Source of the DNA: Paenibacillus mellifer
GTDB taxonomy: Bacteria; Bacillota; Bacilli; Paenibacillales; Paenibacillaceae
Length of the DNA: 64,000 bases
Assembly: GCF_023195895.1 (NCBI RefSeq)
Contig: NZ_JALPRK010000010.1
Location: 1 to 64,000 of the forward strand
Direction: 5' to 3'
Below are positions 60,791-64,000 of the stretch, in pieces. Positions within the stretch are counted from its first letter, which is position 1, and each line of letters starts with the position of its first letter. A program made the translations under genes and the position numbers. Below the pieces are notes generated by a model. That model saw only the letters and a list, made by a program, of their open reading frames with translations, did no database searches and had not been told where the DNA came from.

Positions 60791-61015
60791 GTGGCAGGAA
60801 AGAAATCCAGGGCTAGTGATGCTGTACCGGCTTTAGCTGCGGCGGACGTTTCCACGGGATATCGAGTGGAGGAACTGTTGGCCTGCTCCGAGGCGGTGCT
60901 GGGCGTCAAACCGGAAATTCTGGCCGGGGCGATGTTGGGAAGGGAACGCAAGTTACTTCAAATGGGCGAAGCCAAACGGCTCGTCGATCAATTTCTAAGG
61001 AAGAAGGTGCTGTAA
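60791..61015 (+). CDS. Small YkzL-position phage protein
   Basis: A 74-residue helical protein: STGYRVEELLACSEAVLGVK, PEILAGAMLGRERKLLQMGE, then AKRLVDQFLRKKVL. It lies between the preceding cassette gene and the sheath gene (3-base gap), the place of the small ykzL gene in PBSX. GAGGTGAG precedes the GTG at 60791; a GTG at 60782 is also in frame. The alternation of short helices and an LGxK/LxGR pattern is seen in small phage proteins of this position. Function unknown. Confidence 0.65.
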   Translation: MAGKKSRASDAVPALAAADVSTGYRVEELLACSEAVLGVKPEILAGAMLGRERKLLQMGEAKRLVDQFLRKKVL

Positions 61016-61018
61016 GTT

Positions 61019-62476
61019 ATGGCAGGAGGAACTTGGAATGTAACGGATCAGCCGGTGTTGCCCGGGCTGTATATGAATTTCGTCAGCGCGGCGGGGAACG
61101 CGATCCAGGCGGGGGTGCGCGGCGTCGTTGTCGCCCCGGTGAAGGCCCATTGGGGACCGGTGGGACAATTCGTGGAAGTCGGAAATGAGGTGGCGATCCG
61201 GGAGTTGTTCGGGGCGGACGAATCGGATGGAGCTACGGCGTTTAGCACGCTGTACCTCGCTTTGTTGGGGGGGCCGAAAAAACTGCTGGCGTACCGGTTG
61301 GCCGGGGCTTCCGCAACGGAGGCGTCGTTAACGCTTCAGGATGCGTCGAACGTCGCAACGCTGCGGGTACAAGCGAAATATCCCGGCAAACGCGGAAACG
61401 GATTCACCGTGTCGGTTGGAGCCAGCTTGTCGCTGCCCGGCAGCAAGGAGTTGAAGCTCTATGAAGGTACGACGTTGCTGCGCACGTTCCCGTTGGGAGA
61501 CGGTTCGGCCGTGCAAGCGGCCGCCGCCGTCAACGGCGATCCGGCCAATGCCTGGATCGTTGCCGAAGCGCTGGAGGGCGGCGCGCTGGCGGACGTATCC
61601 GGGGCGGCCCTGACCGGCGGGGACAGCGGGATCGCGGGGATCACGAACGCCGAATACGCTTCGGCATTGTCCGCGTTCGAGACGCAGGACTTCCACGTGC
61701 TCACGCTGGACGGCGTCTCGGACGCGGCCTTGCGGACCAGCGTCGCCGCTTGGGTGAAGCGCGTCCGCGGTGAAGGCAAAGGCGTCATCGCCGTGCTGGG
61801 CGGGTCCGCTGCCGACGATGCCGCTGCCGACGCCGTTGGGAAAGCGGTGGCGCGCAGCGCCGCCATCGATCATGAGGGCGTCGTGAACGTCGGCACCGGC
61901 GCGGTGCTGAACGGCCGGGCGTATTCGTCCGCGCAGGTGGCCGCCTGGGCCGCGGGCTTGATCGCCGGCCAACCGCTGAAGGCGTCGACGACGTACGCGG
62001 CCGCGCCGTTCGACGACGTGACGCGGCGCTGGACCCGCTCCGAGCAGGAGCAGGCGGTGCAAGGCGGGGTGTTCCTGCTCGTGCACGACGGCCGCCGGGT
62101 GAAGGCGCTGCGCGGCGTGAACAGCCTCGTCTCGCCTCGCGAGGGGCAGAACAAGGGCTGGAAGAAGATCCGCAAGATTCGCGTCATGGACCAAATCAAC
62201 GCGGATCTGCAGCGAACTGCCGAGGATGCCTATATCGGCAAGGTGAACAACACCGAGGAAGGCCGTCTGGCGCTGATTGGCGCAGGGAAGCAGTATCTGC
62301 AAACGTTGGCCGCCGAGAACGTGATTGAGGCGAGCGGATTCGACGTGACGCTGGATCCGCGTTTTTATGGCAGCGCGCCGCAATATACGCCGGAGGACGA
62401 TCAGGTCTTCTTGGCTTGGACGGCGGACGATACCGATGTGATGGAGCAAATTTTCGGCACGTTTTACGTGCAATAA
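61019..62476 (+). CDS. Contractile tail sheath protein (XkdK-like)
   Basis: A 485-residue sheath subunit. The N-terminus MAGGTWNVTDQPVLPGLYMN, then VRGVVVAPVKAHWGPVGQF, closely follows B. subtilis XkdK (about 466 residues). The C-terminal part has RKIRVMDQINADLQRTAEDA and FDVTLDPRFYG, the region that links neighbouring sheath subunits. Sheath presence shows a contractile (myovirus-type) tail. The gene is notably GC-rich. It is followed by the tube gene after 29 bases. No capsid, portal or terminase gene precedes it in the 3 kb back to the repressor. Confidence 0.94.
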   Translation: MAGGTWNVTDQPVLPGLYMNFVSAAGNAIQAGVRGVVVAPVKAHWGPVGQFVEVGNEVAIRELFGADESDGATAFSTLYLALLGGPKKLLAYRLAGASATEASLTLQDASNVATLRVQAKYPGKRGNGFTVSVGASLSLPGSKELKLYEGTTLLRTFPLGDGSAVQAAAAVNGDPANAWIVAEALEGGALADVSGAALTGGDSGIAGITNAEYASALSAFETQDFHVLTLDGVSDAALRTSVAAWVKRVRGEGKGVIAVLGGSAADDAAADAVGKAVARSAAIDHEGVVNVGTGAVLNGRAYSSAQVAAWAAGLIAGQPLKASTTYAAAPFDDVTRRWTRSEQEQAVQGGVFLLVHDGRRVKALRGVNSLVSPREGQNKGWKKIRKIRVMDQINADLQRTAEDAYIGKVNNTEEGRLALIGAGKQYLQTLAAENVIEASGFDVTLDPRFYGSAPQYTPEDDQVFLAWTADDTDVMEQIFGTFYVQ

Positions 62477-62505
62477 TGATTTCAAGTATGAGGAGGAGCT
62501 AACCG

Positions 62506-62922
62506 ATGGCACAATTTTTGGATCCCGGCCGCGTGATGATGGGGACGTTTGGCCAGATTTTTATCGAAGGGGTATGGCAGTCGAACCTGAACCACCTGGA
62601 AGCGAGCGTTGAGGCGGAGAAGAAGGAGCTGAATCTCGTGGGCACCGATTATACGGTGTACAAGCTGGGGCGCAAAAAAGGCACCGGCACGATGAGCGGC
62701 TACAAAGTCACGTCCGATATGATCGCGCGCGGTTTTCAGAAGTTTTCGATCATTCATAAGCTTGACGATCCGGAAGCGTACGGTTTCGAACGAATCCAGC
62801 TGAACAATTGCATGGTTGACAAAATCGTGCTGGCCAACTGGACCGCCGGCGAAGAGGTGACGGAGGAAACGCCGTTTACGTTCGAATCGTACGAGCTGCT
62901 GGACCCGATCGTGGCGTCTTGA
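62506..62922 (+). CDS. Tail tube protein (XkdM-like)
   Basis: A 138-residue tube subunit: MAQFLDPGRVMMGTFGQIFI, EGVWQSNLNHLEASVEAEKK, GRKKGTGTMSGYKVTSDMI, ending SYELLDPIVAS. Length and pattern match the XkdM family, which stacks into the inner tube enclosed by the sheath. GAGGAGG precedes the ATG. Confidence 0.93.
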   Translation: MAQFLDPGRVMMGTFGQIFIEGVWQSNLNHLEASVEAEKKELNLVGTDYTVYKLGRKKGTGTMSGYKVTSDMIARGFQKFSIIHKLDDPEAYGFERIQLNNCMVDKIVLANWTAGEEVTEETPFTFESYELLDPIVAS

Positions 62923-62996
62923 TAGATGGTGGCCGTATGGCGAGGAGTCGTGGCTAACCTTAGGACGACGTCCTGGCCCTGACCGGTTCTATCTTC

Positions 62997-63201
62997 AATT
63001 AGCGGACATTTTGGGCGTTATTTCCGTTTATTTGCGCTTGGTGCATGAAATAGCGGACATTTATGGCTCTATTTTCTGCATAGCTGTGGGAAAACGCCTT
63101 GTTTGTGCTTATTTCCTTCAAATAAGGCCATGAAATGGTCTTATTTTTCGATTGAGCCTGATTGGAGACGGAATAACGCCCTTTTGTACCGCTATTTTCG
63201 A
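62997..63201. repeat. Cluster of imperfect stem-loop repeats inside the tail operon
   Basis: The 311 bases between tube and chaperone genes hold no gene but several related imperfect inverted repeats of about 30 bases: 62997-63026 (AATTAGCGGACATTTT...), 63047-63078 (GAAATAGCGGACATTT...), 63088-63119, 63118-63150 (AAATAAGGCCAT with ATGGTCTTATTT) and 63169-63201. Each starts with an A-rich AATAxCG-type arm and ends TATTTyC, with CG-rich inner arms. They are AT-rich unlike the flanking tail genes. They look like a dispersed intergenic repeat family of the host inserted as a small array. 62923-62996 holds nothing clear. Confidence 0.55.
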
Positions 63202-63233
63202 ACTACACTTATCATCCGAAGGAGGAAGCGATC

Positions 63234-63716
63234 TTGGGAGATTATCCATCCATGGATCCGGTTCGTGAACAGGAAATTTTGGACGGGCTTTTCGAAACGG
63301 TGGCAAATTTGCCGGAGGAGGCCGTGTTTATCGGGCGATTGGGACTTCGCGTGACGCTGCGCGGACTGACGTCCAGCAAAGTGGACGCGATCCGCGAACG
63401 TTGCACCGTGCGCAAGACGAGCAAAGGTCAAGTGAGCGAGAAGATCGACAGCGAGCTGTTTAACGCGGCGTTGATCAAGGAAGCCACTTCGATGCTGGAA
63501 GTGGTGAAAAAAGCCGATGGCAGCGATCGCGGCGCGGAGGCGCATAGCGTGAAGCTGAGCGGCTGGGGCGACGAGCGGCTGACCAGCAGGCTGAAGCTGT
63601 CCGGCGGGGAAGAGGCGGTCCGCCGCTTGCTGCTGGCCGGGGAGCTGGACGCCGTTGGCGATAAAGTGCTGGAGATTTCCGGGTTCGGAGTCGACATCGA
63701 AGACGTAAAAAACTAA
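63234..63716 (+). CDS. Tail assembly chaperone, short form (XkdN-like)
   Basis: A 160-residue protein in the position and with the pattern of XkdN: MGDYPSMDPVREQEILDGLF, FIGRLGLRVTLRGLTSSKVD, then KIDSELFNAALIKEATSML. It corresponds to the gpG-type chaperone that coats the tape measure protein during tail assembly. The start is a TTG after GAAGGAGG. The last codons are GTA AAA AAC TAA, which contain a -1 slippery heptamer, so this is the shorter of two products. Confidence 0.88.
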   Translation: MGDYPSMDPVREQEILDGLFETVANLPEEAVFIGRLGLRVTLRGLTSSKVDAIRERCTVRKTSKGQVSEKIDSELFNAALIKEATSMLEVVKKADGSDRGAEAHSVKLSGWGDERLTSRLKLSGGEEAVRRLLLAGELDAVGDKVLEISGFGVDIEDVKN

Positions 63717-63856
63717 TCAGCTCCGGCGGCATGACGACGCTGCTGTACCATATGTGGACGCGGCATCATCTTCGCCCCGGGGAATACTGGTCACTCCCTA
63801 AGGGAGAGCGCCTACTGCTGCGGGCTTTTTCGGAGCGGGAGTTGGAGATGTCGTGA
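63234..63856 (+). CDS. Tail assembly chaperone, predicted -1 frameshift long form
   Basis: A -1 slip at A AAA AAC (63707-63713) just before the stop would continue CTA ATC AGC TCC GGC GGC ATG and run 47 codons to a TGA at 63854-63856. The product would have 207 residues. The extension reads LISSGGMTTLLYHMWTRHHL and later GEYWSLPKGERLLLRAFSER, protein-like sequence with no ribosome-binding site for its internal ATG at 63731. This matches the gpG/gpGT arrangement of many tailed phages, where the extended form is needed in a fixed ratio for tail assembly. The next gene should be the tape measure protein beyond the window. Confidence 0.75.
63707..63713 (+). other. Slippery heptamer A AAA AAC for -1 frameshifting
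   Basis: The heptamer is phased as X XXY YYZ with the zero frame (gtA AAA AAC) and lies immediately before the TAA stop at 63714. Stimulating structure downstream is not clear; CAGC (63718-63721) could pair with GCTG (63739-63742). Confidence 0.75.
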
Positions 63857-64000
63857 GGCGCTGAGGCGTTGGTCCTGAAGCCCATGAGCCCTCTAGCCTG
63901 GCTCCCTAAGCAAATTTGGCGGGTGAAGAGATTAGTTGTAAAAAGTACTGTTATTTTTTTTCGCGTGATGGAGTAGGGCTCAATTAACTGGATTTCTTAC
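63857..64000. other. Window end without recognisable gene
   Basis: After the long chaperone form there are 144 bases without a supported open frame. The tape measure gene expected next is not visible. A T-rich run at 63951-63960 is not part of a clear hairpin. Confidence 0.4.

Noticed and set aside
61328..62512. 394-codon open frame antisense to the tail sheath gene
   Set aside because: It is a GC-rich shadow of the sheath gene: Arg/His/Gly-rich, no ribosome-binding site and no recognisable domain.
62953..62970. CCTTAGGACGACG resembling the GGACGATG end of the regulator boxes
   Set aside because: There are no GCCCGAAAGGGC boxes or -10 at the matching spacing, so it is probably chance.
1..64000. 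CRISPR arrays, tRNA and rRNA genes, insertion-sequence transposases
   Set aside because: No regularly spaced direct repeats, tRNA-like cloverleaf sequences, rRNA segments or transposase frames were seen in the window.

Overview
The window reads as a chromosomal segment of an endospore-forming Bacillota, most likely Paenibacillus or a close relative. Pointers are an intact sigK, many YesM/YesN-type two-component systems, LplB/YtcP-type sugar ABC importers without their own ATPase, an S-layer-homology enzyme and a PBSX-like tail module. Nearly all of it is accessory metabolism. The left edge is the 3' end of a group II intron abutting a SRAP-family gene with altered active-site residues.

From 0.9 to 17.9 kb lies a locus for a sulfated, probably host-type glycan. 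It holds two Cys-type sulfatases, an oxygen-dependent (FGE) and an oxygen-independent (anSME) sulfatase-maturing enzyme, an AraC regulator, a YesMN pair, an ABC importer, a GH20 exo-hexosaminidase and a GH35 beta-galactosidase. sigK follows. From 18.8 to 25.4 kb is an expanded ydfHIJ-like signalling/export unit: chemoreceptor, kinase, regulator, glycosyltransferase and MMPL transporter. The chemoreceptor and the glycosyltransferase-MMPL unit share promoter boxes with identical spacing. Then come a YczE-like membrane protein and a YtrA-regulated ABC exporter (26.4-28.3 kb).

From 28.4 to 38.1 kb is a fructan/sucrose-type regulon: LacI repressor with four palindromic operators, ABC importer, a fructokinase-GH32 fusion and a LamG-GH32 protein whose nucleophile Asp is Glu. 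A GH27 enzyme, a decayed LacI-like fragment and an MBL hydrolase follow. From 40.7 to 46.3 kb a TRAP transporter (DctQMP) is encoded with a YesMN-type pair. Next are a small cupin, a catalase, an SDR and a MerR regulator with a classic 19-bp-spacer promoter. From 50.4 to 57.7 kb are a 1,599-residue S-layer-anchored GH27 enzyme, a GH43 enzyme with an XylR-like operator, and an oxalate-decarboxylase-like bicupin with a changed lid.

The last 6 kb is the start of a phage-derived cassette: a hypothetical protein, an ImmA-type protease, an XRE repressor with five operators around a consensus promoter, an ArpU-like regulator, then directly tail genes (sheath XkdK, tube XkdM, chaperone XkdN). No terminase, portal or capsid gene lies between regulator and sheath, which suggests a contractile tailocin. 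The chaperone gene ends on a perfectly phased A AAA AAC slippery heptamer followed by a -1 frame extension, predicting programmed frameshifting.
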